From: Phoronis australis
Lineage: Eukaryota > Phoronida > Phoronidae
Length of the DNA stretch: 64,000 nt
Reading direction: 5' to 3'
Assembly: GCA_002633005.1 (NCBI GenBank)
Contig: NMRA01000182.1
Location: forward strand, 383,077-447,076
Translations under genes and position numbers: made by a program
Shown: positions 38,101 through 53,100 of the stretch, piece by piece
Position numbering within the stretch: the first letter of the stretch is position 1
Layout: each line of letters begins with the position of its first letter
The notes under the pieces: generated by a model
What the model saw: only the letters and a program-made list of their open reading frames with translations
What the model was told of the DNA's origin: nothing
Database searches by the model: none

Positions 38101-41100
38101 ATATTTGTCATTACACATTGTTTATTTTAAGTGGGAAAATAAAATTTCATTTCATTTAGAGAGATCATTTGAAGAAGAAAGACATCCTGTGCACGAATCA
38201 GTGGAAGAAAGTGTCTGCGTGTAAAAGAGAAGGCACTAAAGCTCTTAGTTGATAGCTTCTGCCATCTGTGGACATACAAGCATTGACTCTCAGAAACGCG
38301 TTGATAGGCACATGCTGGTGTCAAGTTGTGCCTGCTACTTTTGAAGACATAGTCACTTGTACCTAATCGTCTTGTTACCGCTGCAACTTGTGCTGGTGCT
38401 ACTGTCTGTTTAGACATAGTTGACTTGTCTGTGTCAATTCTCCTTTTTCAAAAGGAGCTAAAGTACGAGCAGCTAAACTTCTTTAATTTAGACTCTCCTA
38501 TTCAGTTTGGGATTTTGACACTAATCAGAAAATGACAAAAATTCTTGTATTTTTTCTTAATATTTTGTTTTTTGCACGTGAGAGTAATTCAATAAGTTAT
38601 CCATCGTGGTTGATTAAGATTTTTGTAAAAAACCTAAATTTTTGAACTTGCTCTGTTTCAAAGTCGCTGTCATAATCCCAAATTTTTTGTCCAAAATGAA
38701 CCAAGTTTTACTGTGTTTTGTTTATTTCATTATCAAATTTTGTATTTTTCTCTTTTTCGGTGTTCATTGATTGACATTAAAATGATGAATTTCCTTACTG
38801 TTTTTGCTTTTATTCATTTTATGAAACCTGTTTACATGCATAAGAAATAGAAATAGTGATTATATATTGTCTCTAAAACAGAATAGCGTTATCCTGAATT
38901 GTGCTGTCCTCTTTCGTGGAGGTTGGAAAACACATTCAGTTATGTAGTTTACAAAATGTGTTTCACTTTTGAAATGATTTGCATAAGCAAAGAAAAATGT
39001 TGTGCCGATTCTAGGACATCTGTCATTCTTGGTGTCAGCAATTAAGTATACTGTTTGCAACAGTAGAGCTTTTGATAGACACAGAACCACTTCTGTGAAG
39101 GGAATAGGTGCCTGACAAATGTGCTGCTTTCTGGTTAAATAACGACAGAATTGTGTAGGTTTGTGGTTTATCAGGATGGAGCATTTTCAAATCAACGCGT
39201 AAAGCTGAAGGTAATAGTGAATACATAACAGTGTTGGAATTTGATTATTTAACGTCTAGAGAATTTCCTTTTAGCAGCCCAATGAAGATTTCGATGCTCT
39301 GTCTGATTTCAACAATCCCTCTGGTGAGTCAGATGATGGAATACTACAAAGTGTGCAAACTATTTCACTGTTATCAGTTAGCAGTTGTTAAATTCAGTGG
39401 CATAATCATGATAATGGGAAGCAAAAATTTCCAATCTCTGTTTCACTTGTTAAACTATTCTTCAGTGCAAGTTAGTATTTGTTTGACCCTCTGCAGCTAT
39501 GCATGCAAGAGTAGAAAGGTGACATGAGCAGACGGACAAAATGCCTGCATGTCATAGCTGCATTCACTTCCTGTGTGAAAATGCAATGGCCGTCTGACTT
39601 GTAAACAGTCTGTTGTTGAGTCTGCTCAATGTAAGCGAATATTGAAACGAGATATAAGTATTTTGCTTGACTGTTTATGTCACTTTTATATTTTTCCAAG
39701 CAAGGCTGCAGAGGTCCATGTAGGTGCTCTCATAATGTGCTAAATTGTTCAGATTTGACCTCTGTGTTTTAGTGATGAGACTTTCATCTTTTTTTGTTGA
39801 CAACTAGATGTGTACTCTGATGTTCTAGAATGAGTGATGGTTTGCTAAGCTGAGTTTGATTCTTATTTGCAGAGCCCTCGGACTCGATAACAACAGATGT
39901 GATAACCATTCTCGAGTTTTTGTGTGAGAGGATAGTCCAAGCGGAGAAGTAAGTTCTCATCAATTTTGTCTTCAACTTCCAACAATATGAAAGAAAATAA
40001 AACGGAAGCCATTATTGGTAAGGCACAATCAAAGCGCGCACTGGGGGATGTGTGCTTTGGCATAAAATATCGTTTGCATAGTTACAATTCAGGGCAAACC
40101 ACATTTTCTCAACAGTCATTATGCCCAGAGTCTGAGCTGGACTGACTGCATTTTGGGGTACCTTTCTATGGTAGGCATTATGCAAAGTTAATTTTGCACT
40201 GCTTCAAAGCTGTAACAAGTATAATGCCTGACATTGATCTTGGGCAGTGATCAGCATTGTGGTATCAGCTTAATATTCAATACATTTTCAAATTCAATTA
40301 TTTTTACTGAAAACCTTGATGACGAAAGGTCAATTGGTTTAAACAGTTAACATGTTTTTTTGTCAGATAAATAAATCCTTATTTGCCAAAGCTATGACTT
40401 TATTTTTGTTTAATGTTCAGGACATTTCCCCCAGGCGATTACCGAAATGAGTATGGCTGAGCTGAATGTAAACAAATACTATTTGACTAGCTGTAATTGA
40501 CCATCCCAGTGAGCTGGGATCAGAAACCTGAAGAAATGCAGACTTGCACAGTACGTGCGAACATAATGATGTTCTATGAGCCATTTGTAATTTGTTGTCA
40601 TTGAAATAATATGCAATCTCTTCATGGCCCATGCTTTTGCAAGCTAATGATTTAAGAATATTGTTACACATAGTGTAGCATGCCAGACTTGGGCCAGCTG
40701 GAATTATCAAACGAAGGTTCCTAATATGAATATAATGATCAACATGGGCTTTTTGTAATCCCTAATGATAGCCCAGTTATGTCATAAACTATGAGCCTGT
40801 CGATCGCCAGTTCGAAGACTTGCCTGTAAGGAGCATTAGAACCTACATATTAATCAGATTACGTGCAAAGAATAAAGTGTTGTAAAACTTTGAGTTTTCC
40901 TCTTAAGTTATCTGCTAGAGGTTTTAATGAAAGTAAAGTTGTGTGTGATCAAAGTATGAGAATCATGACCTTGAGAGTTTTATGATCTTTTGACTGGTGC
41001 TGTAACATCAGCTGGTGTTCTATTGTGTAGGGGTAACTGAAACTTTCATATCTGTGTTAACTTTTTATTAGGATTTAGCACAAAATTGCACCAATATCGC

Positions 41101-44100
41101 AGCCATCATTATTTAATGAGGATTAAGGAATATAATAAATGGAGTCTATTGAGATGAGCTTTTACATGTAGCTAATATTCACTTTACAGACCAGGTCATA
41201 GCCAAGATCTTCTACCACTGCTTTTAGAAGGTGTCTACGCCATGCTCAATAACATCCCAGAGTCAGTCAATAACAGGCCGGAATTTATTGATCTTCTATG
41301 GTAAGACATCGGTAGTTGATTGAGTCTTTTGAAAATTCTGGCTACTTACGTTTGGTTAAGTTTACATTAGATTCTACAAGGTGATCAGCCCTTGAGAAAT
41401 AGAAAAATGGGAATATTAGAAATTATTTTTGTGTGAAATAAGTAAAGAATTATGGTAGTGATATCATTTCTAAAAGACTTGTGCTGTGTTTGTATGACGC
41501 TTTCTTCCCGTATTGCAGGAAACAACTTTGTCCGAGTTTAATTTGGTTGCTAGGCAATCCAACTGGGGACAAGAGCATCACCTCGCAGAAGACGGGCTCA
41601 AATGAGGAGATGGGTCGAGGGTCAGCCTGCTCGACATCTGCACCTCGAATAATTGGTCCTGCTGTAAAGACTGTGTATAAGTATGTAGGAGTAGTATATA
41701 TACTGTGTTTGTGTACAAGTTGTGAGTAAGTCATGTCTGCCCCATCCTGTTACCCTATGGTAATGGGACACCATTCACATTTTGACACTTATTATACATC
41801 AGCATAAGAATGAATCCATCTTCTGTCGTTTTGAATACGTCAAATGTTCAGCTCGTCTGGGTCATGTAAATAATGAGTTGTTTTCATTGGTAATTTGATT
41901 CACTGTATTAACAGTAAGTGCAAAGACCATATAATATATAGCTGTCAGATACTTAAGAGTCGTACAAAGCATTGCTAATTTTCTTGCTAAACTTGAATCC
42001 CCTTGACTACACATTGCTTGTTTTAAAAATACATCAGTTCTGGAGAAATTCGAAACTTGGCGGAAACAGCATCAAACAATAAGTACAGCATATGTAGGTC
42101 ACATCACGTGACAAATAGTTAAGTCTGAAAAGATCTCTGTACCAACATGTTCTGAAACTCAGGACTTTCTGCTAACCTGGTACAAGCTCTGGTTCGGACA
42201 GAGATCTTTTGCCTTTTTCATTTATGTGGAATTTTATTTGTCCAGACTTATTTCGCATTCAGCAAACAGTGCATTAAAACTGTCCTTCATACTGTGCTGA
42301 TTCAAATAGTTACCAATAAAGTCACCCAATATCTAATGTCATTTGAGTGAGGTTGCCATCCCAAAATAAAAACGTATTGCCAAAATAAACAAAAGTTCAG
42401 ATGAAAAATTATCACATTACATATTTTCAAACAATCAGTCAGATTTTCAAAACATATAGACTGTAACCAAAAATACACCCATGGGTGTACATTTGGGTGG
42501 GTTTATTTTTGGAAATCCTCATTATGAAATTTATTGTAAACATGAAGTGGTTGCCACTCCTCGCACGATGCTTGTCTTCTTGTAAAATAGACCCGTCGGG
42601 TTTTACTGGTTTACTAACAGTTTATGCTCTATATTACATTGAACATGGACACATGGCACTCATGCTCTATATTACATTGAACATGGACACATGGCACTCA
42701 TGCTCTATATTACATTGAACATGGACACATGGCACTCATGCTCTATATTACATTGAACATGGACACATGGCACTCATGCTCTTTATTACATTGAACATGG
42801 ACACATGGCACTCATGCTCTATATTACATTGAACATTGAATTTTTATACCGTCAAATTAAAGTGTTTTTTTTCTGTTTTATCCACAATTTATTGGTATGT
42901 AACAACTTCTTTGTTCTAATATTACAGTATCGCTGTTGAGCTAGTACGTCTGGTGGGCTCTGTATCCTCGTTACGTCCTGTACTACAGTCTGTATTCCAC
43001 CGTATGTTACTCTATCTACCTCCACATCACAGGCTAGAGGCACTTAAGTCTGTCAAAGAGGTTAGACATTTTTAAAATTATTTGTATTTGTTATTTATAT
43101 CTGTCCATCACCACTATCATCACATGTAACTTTCTTATGCTTTTTGAAAAATACTTCAAAACGCAAAAGGGCATAAGCTTCTTGCACCATCTTGTTTTTT
43201 AAAGCAAGCCAGATCCAACTTAGTTATATTGAGGGTCTTTAGTCAGTTTTATATCAGAGATGAAGCAGTGTGGCCCACTGGGATAAGTGTCCACTTCCTT
43301 TATTCAAGGTGATCGGTTTAAGTCAAACTAAGCCACACTGCTAAACCCTTGTCTCAGGTCTCGAGCTCTTCAGCTCAGTTTTATTGATATAAAGCATAAA
43401 AATGTTTCTAGGTGATCAGTGCTATAGGCCCACTCCAGTGGCCTGCGCATGTCTGTTACAAGGTGTACCAGAGCGCCTGCAATTTTTTTAGTCTTGTTCA
43501 AACCTTGATTTTCCTTGTCTCCTTAGCTGTTAACTAGCCCCGCAAGCCTGTACAAGGTGGCTGGTCCAACCATTGCTCACGATGTTGGGGACAGTACAAA
43601 ACCAGGGACTGCAAGCTCAGATATGGCTCTGCTTAGGCTGTAAGTATTCTGACCACATCTTGGCCATGCTGAATAGTCATGGTATAGTTGCTGCCCCACA
43701 ATTGTTTAGAGTTTGGTTTATTTGCACTGACTTGTGTTGGATTTTTCATGCTTTTCCCTGCAATTTCTCCAACCATCATCGGGTGAGTGACAATAATCCA
43801 TTAGAGAGGTTAGCGCATGTGTTTCAAACACTGCATATAATTGTACATGCTCACCACCTCAGAATGGTTTCAACTCCAGTACCTATTTAACATGTTCAGG
43901 TTTCATGCATTCATTGTGCACATACCATGATTTTTGTCAGAGTTGATTCTGTAGTGTTTTATGGATTCTTAAATACATGATGTGCTCACAGTGAGGTATG
44001 CGACAAGGGTGCTCATTCACACGAGGAGAAAGATACCTGTTCTTCGTAAATAGGGCAGTATATTTGTTATGATGGGAAGTCCCTCTAGCTCACCCTGTTC

Positions 44101-47100
44101 CCACCAATACCTCCACCCATTTTTCTACATTAAAGATATAATGTATAGCTGAGAAGTCTTGATTTCTTTATTTAATGAAACCTAATGCTGAGTGTATGTC
44201 TGAGTTAACACTGATTTCAATCTTGTGGGGAATTTTTGTTCATCGGTGAAAATTTTTTGTGCCTCGTCAGGATAATTTAACATGATTTATTAATGTTTTT
44301 TCAGATGAAATGGGGTCAATATTCGGTCCCAAATTGAGAACCCTGAAAAACACGCAACTACCCTGCCTCCTATATTTCACAGTGTATATTACAGTTACAA
44401 CTACAGACTGTCTTCTTTTTGTCTTCAGAATTGTGGACTCTCTTCAGGAGAGCTGCCTCTGCAACGACTCGTCTGTCTGCATGATCAGTGTGACTTGTGT
44501 TGACCTACTTCTAAGGTCAGTGGAACAACTGTGTCATGGTGAAGGACTGTCAGACGACCGTGCAGATCACTTACTGGAACATTATAGCGTGCTTGACAGC
44601 AGTAAGACAGCTGGGCGCATTCAGTTTTTACTAGTTACTGACTAGTAACTGGCTAGTAACTGGCTAGTTACTGACTAGTTACTGAATAGTTACTCATTAG
44701 TTACTGGCTAGTAACTAGCTAGTTACTGACTAGTTACTGAATAGTTACTCATTAGTTATTGGCTAGTTTTACACTAATGACTGGCCAGTTACTCACTAGT
44801 TACTAGCCACTAATTAATTAGTTACTGGATGATTACTCACTAGTTACTAGCTAATTTTTCATTATTTACTCACTAGTTACTAGTTACTAGCTAATTACCC
44901 ACTGCTTATTCGATAGTTACTAACTAGTTACTAGCTTGTGAATAGTGACATAATCTGGCCACCTTCCCGAGGTCCGACTAGTAACCTTATTTGTTTTTAT
45001 AAATACCTATTTTTCAAAAGTTACTGGTGAATTCGATACAGTGCAAATAACAACATGTTCTGAGCTGTACAAAAGACATAGGTCCATAAGCAGAAACCTG
45101 TTACTCAGCACTCCAATAATGAATGTTTATTGTAGGTCCAACAACAAGCACTAGCACTATAGGTTTGATGAAAGGGAGAGATGTCAACAGACCTTCCACT
45201 GTGAGCTCTCAAGGTGAAATAAAAGCTTCTCTTAGTGCAGATACATTGGAGACGGAATCTGAGTGTTCGACCAGCACAGAGAGATGTTGCCTGAACACTA
45301 GTAACTTGGTGCAGCTGCACCGCGAGGGGGAGCGCCAGTGTGCACGGGAGTTTGTCAAGAGGCTTGGTGAGGAAGTGGCCACTCTGCTGGACATGTGCAG
45401 CTCATCTGAGGTAGATGAGGCGCTGCAGCAGTTTGCTTCACAGTTTTGCTCTGGTGAGTAATGGTAATTTTCAAAAATTGAGTCTACAGAGCTTTGAAAT
45501 GGGTGCAATTTACAACGGAGAGTTCTGTGCATGTTAACAACTCATCTGCTAGTTGTACTCACGGTAGCAAGAACCGTAACAACATGAAAAATTGCCTGTT
45601 TATTAAATAGGTTGGTCAGTAAGATGCTAATTGCTAGCCTGGAAATTGTTTCAGAAATTTTGTCAGCCGATCATCGCTGGGGAACACATTTAGTGGTGAA
45701 TGTTTGTCAAAAATGTTTTCTGGTAACTTCTGCTTTTTGATAGTCATGAAGATGGAACCTATCATAAAAAATCTGTAAAATTCTGTCTGTTTTTGGCCAG
45801 TTATTTCCTGGTCTAGTTTGGGAGTTGCTTGCTGTAGTAGCGATATCCCGATAATGCAACATACTGCCGTTTTGGCATTTCAGACTTGCAGCAAGACAGA
45901 ACGTCTGACGAGGCTTCGTCTGCCATTACCATCTTGAATGCTGACGGTGTCTATGTTACAGTGTATTACTCACTGCTGCTCAATCTGAAACTTATTAAAG
46001 ATGACTTCTACGGATCATCGAAGGTGCCCCTTGTTTCGGAGGTGAGTGCCATCTTTTGGTAGTAGTAATGACTATGTTTCCAGAGAAGTACTGACAACAT
46101 CAACAGCAGTAGTAATAATCCTGTTGCTGTACAGGTAGGTTTGAGTTACCGACAGATGAAATTTTCGTAATAAATACAGAAATGAATATGAAGCATGTGT
46201 TGGACTGCAATGTGTCAAAATGTCGCAATTGCAACATAGAGCGGGATGCATGCTGCATGATGTCACCAACCTGATTTAATGATGTGGTTAGACAAGGACC
46301 CAACGTGTTCGTTGCAACTTCTGAACTGCGACGTAACGCGGTCTTTGCCATTGCTTTTAGCAACGCATTATGTGACATTGTGGTAGAGTCTTAATTGACT
46401 CGTAGTTACTTTTCCAGCATTTGCCTGAGCTGTTAACATATAATTACTCTTTTTTAAAACCAGATGTGAACAGAAATGTGAATTAAACATTCAAACTTAG
46501 TTTTCATTGCTAAAAGCTGGAGAGTCTTATTTATCTAGATACTGAATCTTGTTAGAATAGCTGTTCCTTTCACAATTTGTATTAGAAAGTCCTTGTGCAA
46601 GCATTTTCATTTAGACGCGCCATTTTTCCAACGTTTTAGAATTGTAAATATGACCTCAAATTTTAAAAACTGATTATTTTTTCTTTTTGGAAATTTAGGA
46701 GCATTTTATCTTTTGTTTATTTTATGATATTATGAGATGTTTGGAGGTAACATGTTAGTATAAATCGACTCCCATTTTCCAGAGCCAGTTCATTGACAAT
46801 ATCCTTGGTTCAGGACTCCTGCTCTATGTCTCCAACGATTGGCTGTCTGAAGTCTACAAACAGGTTGTGCTGACCAATATGCTGTCAGAGACTGGCCATG
46901 ACAACAGTGATGTCATGGATACCTCACTTATTCACCTCATTGCAGGTACATTGGAAATGATAACATCAGCGTACAGTGTAATTCATGCAACTGGACCGGG
47001 AAGTACCACTTGACATTGTATTGAATATTTTGTACAATGGATTTATGCAATTGTAGAAACTGAAAACTACATGAAATGATTGCCCGTACCATTGGTTTAG

Positions 47101-50100
47101 TAAATTTATTTTTAAACAATATTGTTGACAAGACAGAATGAAACAACGCAAAGTACCAGATCTACCTAGTGATTTAGCGTTAAATACATTTCTTGGTGTG
47201 TAATTATTTGCTTCCTATTCATTAAAAACTTCTCATTCCATGGCACTTTGTTAGTAGATTTGTACTACAGTTGCTGCCGTCACAAATTTTCTTGATCACA
47301 AACACTGAGATTTAAGTACCTTTTGTGGGGAGTAGGTTACTTTATGCATTAGCAACTAACTTCATAGCAATAATGCTTGGGGTGTAATACATTACAGTTA
47401 CTGTATCATACTGTGTAATACATTACAGTTACCGTATCATACTCTACATTAATTACAGTTACTTATCATACTCTGTAATATATTACAGTTACTGTATCAT
47501 ACTCTATACATTAATTACAGTTACTTATCATACTCTGTAATACATTGCAGTTACTGTATCATACTCTGTAATACATTACAGTTACTTTATCATACTCTGT
47601 AATACATTACAGTTGCTTTATCATACTCTGAAACTAGTAACTATTTAATTGTTTGGCTTCTGAAATAGAATTCCAAATGAAAAGTTAGGTTAGGATCATA
47701 TTCCTGGAGAAATGCTTTAATAAAAAATTAGCCAAAAGCGATGTAATTGGATTCATTTTGTTGACCAGCAATTTAATCAGACAGGAATGTTCACCCGTGG
47801 ATGTGTTCATCCTGGTACAAAATTAGATGCGAGTTATGATGCAGGACAAAAGACTGCGCAAATGCTTAACAATGGACAGACAGTATGATACTCGTTGTAA
47901 TAAACTTGTGCAGGCTGCTCAGGTAGCCCCATTGTTCTGATCATTTTTATGCTTAATTATATTGTTAAAACCTAGCTGAGGAGGTAGAGACCTGACTCAA
48001 GGTTCTAACAGTGTGCCCCTGTAGGACTTGAACCCACCATCTTGAGTAAAGGAAGCGGACACCTATCCCAGTAGGCCACACTGCCTACTTTTAACAATGG
48101 ACTACATTGATATCTGGATTTAGAAACCTCACTCATCTGAAGTTGAATCTAAATGAAAGATATTTTTATTGGAAAGTCCACACACCTATTTTACTTTATA
48201 TGTTCTTGAAGTCCATAACTGAACTTCCAGCTGAATTTTTGTCTTTGCCGCAGATGTTGATGGCCTTGGTAGTCGTAAGCTTGGCGGCCAGCTGCTAACA
48301 GACTGTCAGGAGGAAGAAACTTTGTCCCGAGACCTGGGAATGACACGGGCCACTGAAGCTGGTAGGAGGGAGATGCTTAGAGCTACTTATTTTGCTTTTG
48401 GATGACAAAGGAGTTGACTTTTGATGTTGACTACTCTCTGCTAAAAAATTGTCTTAAATTGTTCTTGACTGTGGTTGAGACCATCCATGGTGGGTAAAAT
48501 GACATAACGTGATAAGTCTACATGTCCAACCTTATCTCTAACAATATCAAGCGGTCAGTTCTTCACAAACCGGGGAATCATCTCTTAAACTGAAGGAGAA
48601 GCAATTTAAGACCAGATTTATAACCATATGTTGATTGCTCTAAGTCAAAAGTTAATATTTCATGAAAGGCTGGTTTATGGCCATTTTATTATTTTCTCGG
48701 TAGACTGTGAAGGTCATGCACTAAAACACAATCTTGAGGATGTGATTGTAAATTCCTGGCATGATGAGCTACTGTTTGTGAAACCCTCGGTGGAGTTTGT
48801 TCGCAACTCTCTGTATAAGTGGCCTTCGTCACTGAGATTTGCATCAACCTTATCAACTCCAGGAACTCCTGGGCATTGAATCTTGACCGCTTGTCTGGGG
48901 GTGCATTGTATGAAATGGAAGAATTATTATAGGCGGTCTAAATTAATATTCGTCACCTTCATGGGTAACACGTACATCTCTGCAAGAACATTTATTTTAG
49001 TAAAAGATTTTTATCAAAAAAATGTTCTGCGCACAACTGCCATGGCTATTATGTAGGCACAGGCATTTACATTGACGCCAAGTTTTGATTTATTTTCAGT
49101 TTGCACTGTTCTGAAATTAAATGTCAGTTAACATGTCTGGGATAGTGATCGCATATGGTATTGTGCCATGTTAAACCATCTGAATTTTGTTTCTTCTTAA
49201 TCTGAAGTTGCTTGCCTTTGTCTCCATTCAGGTCTCCAGTTTGCCCGTCAGATCCTGATCACCTGCTGGGACGGTATCCTTGACATCCTCTGCGTCCTCA
49301 TCAGCGGCACAAGCTCGTGTGGCATCAGCATGAGCCTGGCCCTCCTATTGGGCACAGACAGTGCTAGGGAGGAGGTGTTCCGTGCACGACAAGCTATCTG
49401 TACCAGTCTGGACGGCCTGCAGAGGGCAGCACGGCTCACGTGCACTCTGGGTGGGTAAAGGGTTAAACCTGCCGGAGAGTTTTCTGAACTAGTTTCTCGG
49501 GAGAAAAGCAAGATCTCAAAAGATTTCACAAAATCACAGGATTGAAAAGCAAATGATTCGCGACTATGCTCGAAAGATGATTAGCTTGTCTTAGAAAATG
49601 GTGGCTGCCGAAATGATTGGTTGATGAGCTTGAAGTATGAATTATGACATTAATTCGTTATTTCTGTTCTATATGGGAATGCTTTTAGCCACAAGTGCAA
49701 GCTAATGTCTTGCAGTCTACAGTACACAGCCTTGTATTTCTGGTCTTGGTCAGAATAGAGTTTTCCTCTCTCACGAACCACTTGGGAGTTCTCATTAGCA
49801 GATTGTTTTCTGTAATTTTTATTGTTCTTTTCTCTCAAGCTGTCTGTATTTTTTCTTGACGTTTAAGTTTAATGGAATTATTCATTACATTTTCATGATA
49901 TGTGATTAGACTATGACACATTTGTGATGTTGACCCTAAAAGTGGAGTAACAGTCCAGCATTTCACTGTTTGCTGTTATGTCCAATGGGCAACTCGCTAT
50001 TCACTAAGTGGCGCTTGTGAATAAAGACCCCACATCAGAATATAGATTGTGAGCAGAAAGTGATTTATCAGCATGTGTGTGGCAATGCAGCCATTTGTAT

Positions 50101-53100
50101 GGGAAGGTTCCCTTGTTCACTTGCAACCCCAAATGAAGTTTGACTTCAATCTCCATTTTTACAAATCTTGTGTAAACATAGTGGCGTGCATGTCTTACAA
50201 ACAAAAGTGATGAGTTGTACAAGCTTTTATTTGTTGTAATAATGTTCAAGTTTTATTTTGACCAAACTTGCTGAAGTGTTGAAAAATGTGTCTTTCTATT
50301 TAGAAGAAGTACTTCCAAACATTTGAAAAGTCTTCGAGTCTATTATGTAATTTTATTGACACAGGTCTGCAGAATCGTTGTGGCGCCTTGTTTGAGCAGC
50401 TGGCCAATGCGTCATGTGTGTTCGAGGACCAGAGAAGCCCCAGCCCCAGCCTTGAACACAAACTGAGCAAGACGCCTCTTCTTCAGTCCAAGCCAAGACC
50501 AGCCCGTCTACACACGGCCTGTGTCCTGAGTTTGGACACTGTACTGACCGTTGGTATGGAGATGGCCAGTCACTCTCCTGACTGCTGGAAACATGTACTC
50601 AGGTTTGTGAAGTTCGTAGTGTGATGAATTGACTTGGTCATCTACTGTCCGCATTGCCATTACATGGTGATTTGTGAAGTGCATATTTCACACATTCTTG
50701 GATCAAGTTTGTGCCATGTTGCTATTTTTTTTAAACAATTGAAATCAATTCTTCAAACTTATCATATATAGATAACATTTTAGAGCAAAAGTCTATATTG
50801 GCTATTTCTCAATGTTTCTGATTTTCTTTAGTCTCCTTGACACCATCGCTTCAAAGTAAGTTGTAATGACCTTTTTCAATTTGTTTTCAGGATACTATTC
50901 AATTTATAATGATAGGATGTTCTTTGGGTCATTGTTTGATTGTACTGACAGGTGCTGCGCTCATGTGAGTGAACTGGAGCATATGTACTTTAGCCGGGAG
51001 AAGTCCCAGAATGCAACGTTGACAAAATACCAGACAGACATGTGTGGGGGAGGTATGGAGGAACAGAGGTAAGACTTTGAAAATGAACTGCATATTAACA
51101 AAATGTGCGAGAAAATACTTTTTTCCTAAAACCTTTTTTTGTGTCGGTTTTATAGAATGATATGTGTCACTTTTATGCCCTTTTGGTCAGGCAACAATAT
51201 CATACATTACTGTATTGCGGTAACAAGGAATGAAATAAGTGACTGTGTTTCAGTTTGCACAAAATTGGGTTCACTCAACAGTCTGGGTGAAGTTTTCTAG
51301 GACTGGCTGACACTAGAATTGAAATTATAATGTTCCACTACTAGGACACTACAAAACACTTAACTTGGGTTGGTAGTTTATTCCAGAAAAAATGATGCAT
51401 CTCTGTTTCCTTTATCAGTTTCTAGTCTGGGCAGTTGTAATATTGTTTTGAAATTTATGCTTTTCTCAGTGTATTAAGGAGTTGTTTCCCTTTTCCAGTG
51501 ACGTGGACATGATGCTGCCTGTCACTTCTCCTGTGGTAGCTGTCACCCCTCAGATTAATGTGGCCGACTTTGTCAATGAGAGCAGTGTAGCTGCAGGGTG
51601 GGAGAGTAACACTCTCGGCGGAGGGGTGTTGAGTGTTGCTCAGACGGACAAAGTGCTGTGTGGACTGTCGCAGTATATAGAAAAGTATGATGAATCAAGC
51701 ACTCACAGATATGTTTTTGTTTCATGATCTACTCTGCTTTAAGAATAAAAATATTAGGTGTATTTTGTATGATGAAAATATGTTCCATTGTTACCTATGA
51801 AATGCAAGCATTCATATCACTTTCTCCCAATATTGAATTTGTTTGTGATGCTAAATAAATGTAGATGTTGAAATACAAACCAAGTATCACATTCTTTATA
51901 ATGTTGTGTAATGTTAGCTGTTTGTATTAGCATTAGCATCTCTAAAATATGCTCTTGAGTAATCTTAAAAATAAATTTATCTTTCTTTTTATGAATTCTT
52001 TAGGTTATTTGACGAGTCGGCACTGACCCTCAATCTGCAGGCTCTTGTCAGTTTCCTGACAGAATTGTGCAAGGCCAGCCGTCAGCAGCTATTCTGTACA
52101 TCCACAAGGATGACGTACTCACCTTCAGATGGTAGTATAGAGGGCGGGGTTCAGTCTTCAAACATCCTTCATCTTCACCGACTTGGGGACGTCCTGGTGA
52201 AAGTCGTCAATAGCAATCGGCCATTGCTGCACATAATGAAGTCGTGGAGTGCTGTCAGCTCTCACCTGGTAGAGGTAATTATGTACACAATTTTCTGAGG
52301 TTGTTGAAGTGGTATTTTGTTAAGCGTGGCCTGAAAAGATTTTTTGATTTTCCCATGTATGTAAAATGAGCCAGGTTTATATTGTGACAAGTACATCAAG
52401 TATGCACAGATTTATGGGAAATCCAGCTATCCCGCCACCTGGTGACTGGATATTTAATCACTTTAACTACACTCTACTTCATTGCCATTGTTTCTCAGTC
52501 CATTATCCGTAAAATATCAATGAACTGACTCCACTTCACATAATGTTGCTGTACAAAATAGGATATACTGTTAAATTTTGTGTTGATATGTAACCAAATA
52601 TTAGACAGTCTCGGGTATTTTCTTGAATTTCTTGTAAGTTACTTTGCAATATCTCAAAGGTTTGTTATGTTACTGTGACCAATGCAGCAAGTTCTCGATA
52701 TTTGTGACGGACTCCTTCCTTCCAGGCTGCCTGTCACAGGGACCGTAGAATCTCGAAGAAAGCTGTAGCATGCCTTCATGAGTGTGTTACATCACTGCTG
52801 AGTCGGCAGCCAGAGTTGCCTCATTTTCACTTGCATGAGTTCCTGTGTAAGCCATTTGAGAACCTGCTGTGTCTAGAGTTGTGTGACGGAGATGCACAGG
52901 ACCAGGTATGTCTTCTAGGAATCAGTAGTGATGGAGAACCAGTTTTGTTAAATTAACGTACTTCTGTGCTATTCATGTCAGAACCACAACTGTTGGTTGC
53001 AGGGAGCTGTGAATATGATAAACTAAAGGTATTTACTTACACCAGCTGGTCATTATAGGAAACTGAATGTGAGGTTGTGGCTAAACCTGCTCATAAAACG

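Noticed and set aside
42624-42835. CRISPR-like array
   Set aside because: Repeats are contiguous 38-bp units without spacers, in an animal intron.
48628-48879. 83-codon ORF between ARFGEF3 exons 17 and 18
   Set aside because: An acceptor-like TAG and a fair-looking peptide are present, but no donor in the required phase; human BIG3 has no matching residues and exons 17 and 18 already join in frame.
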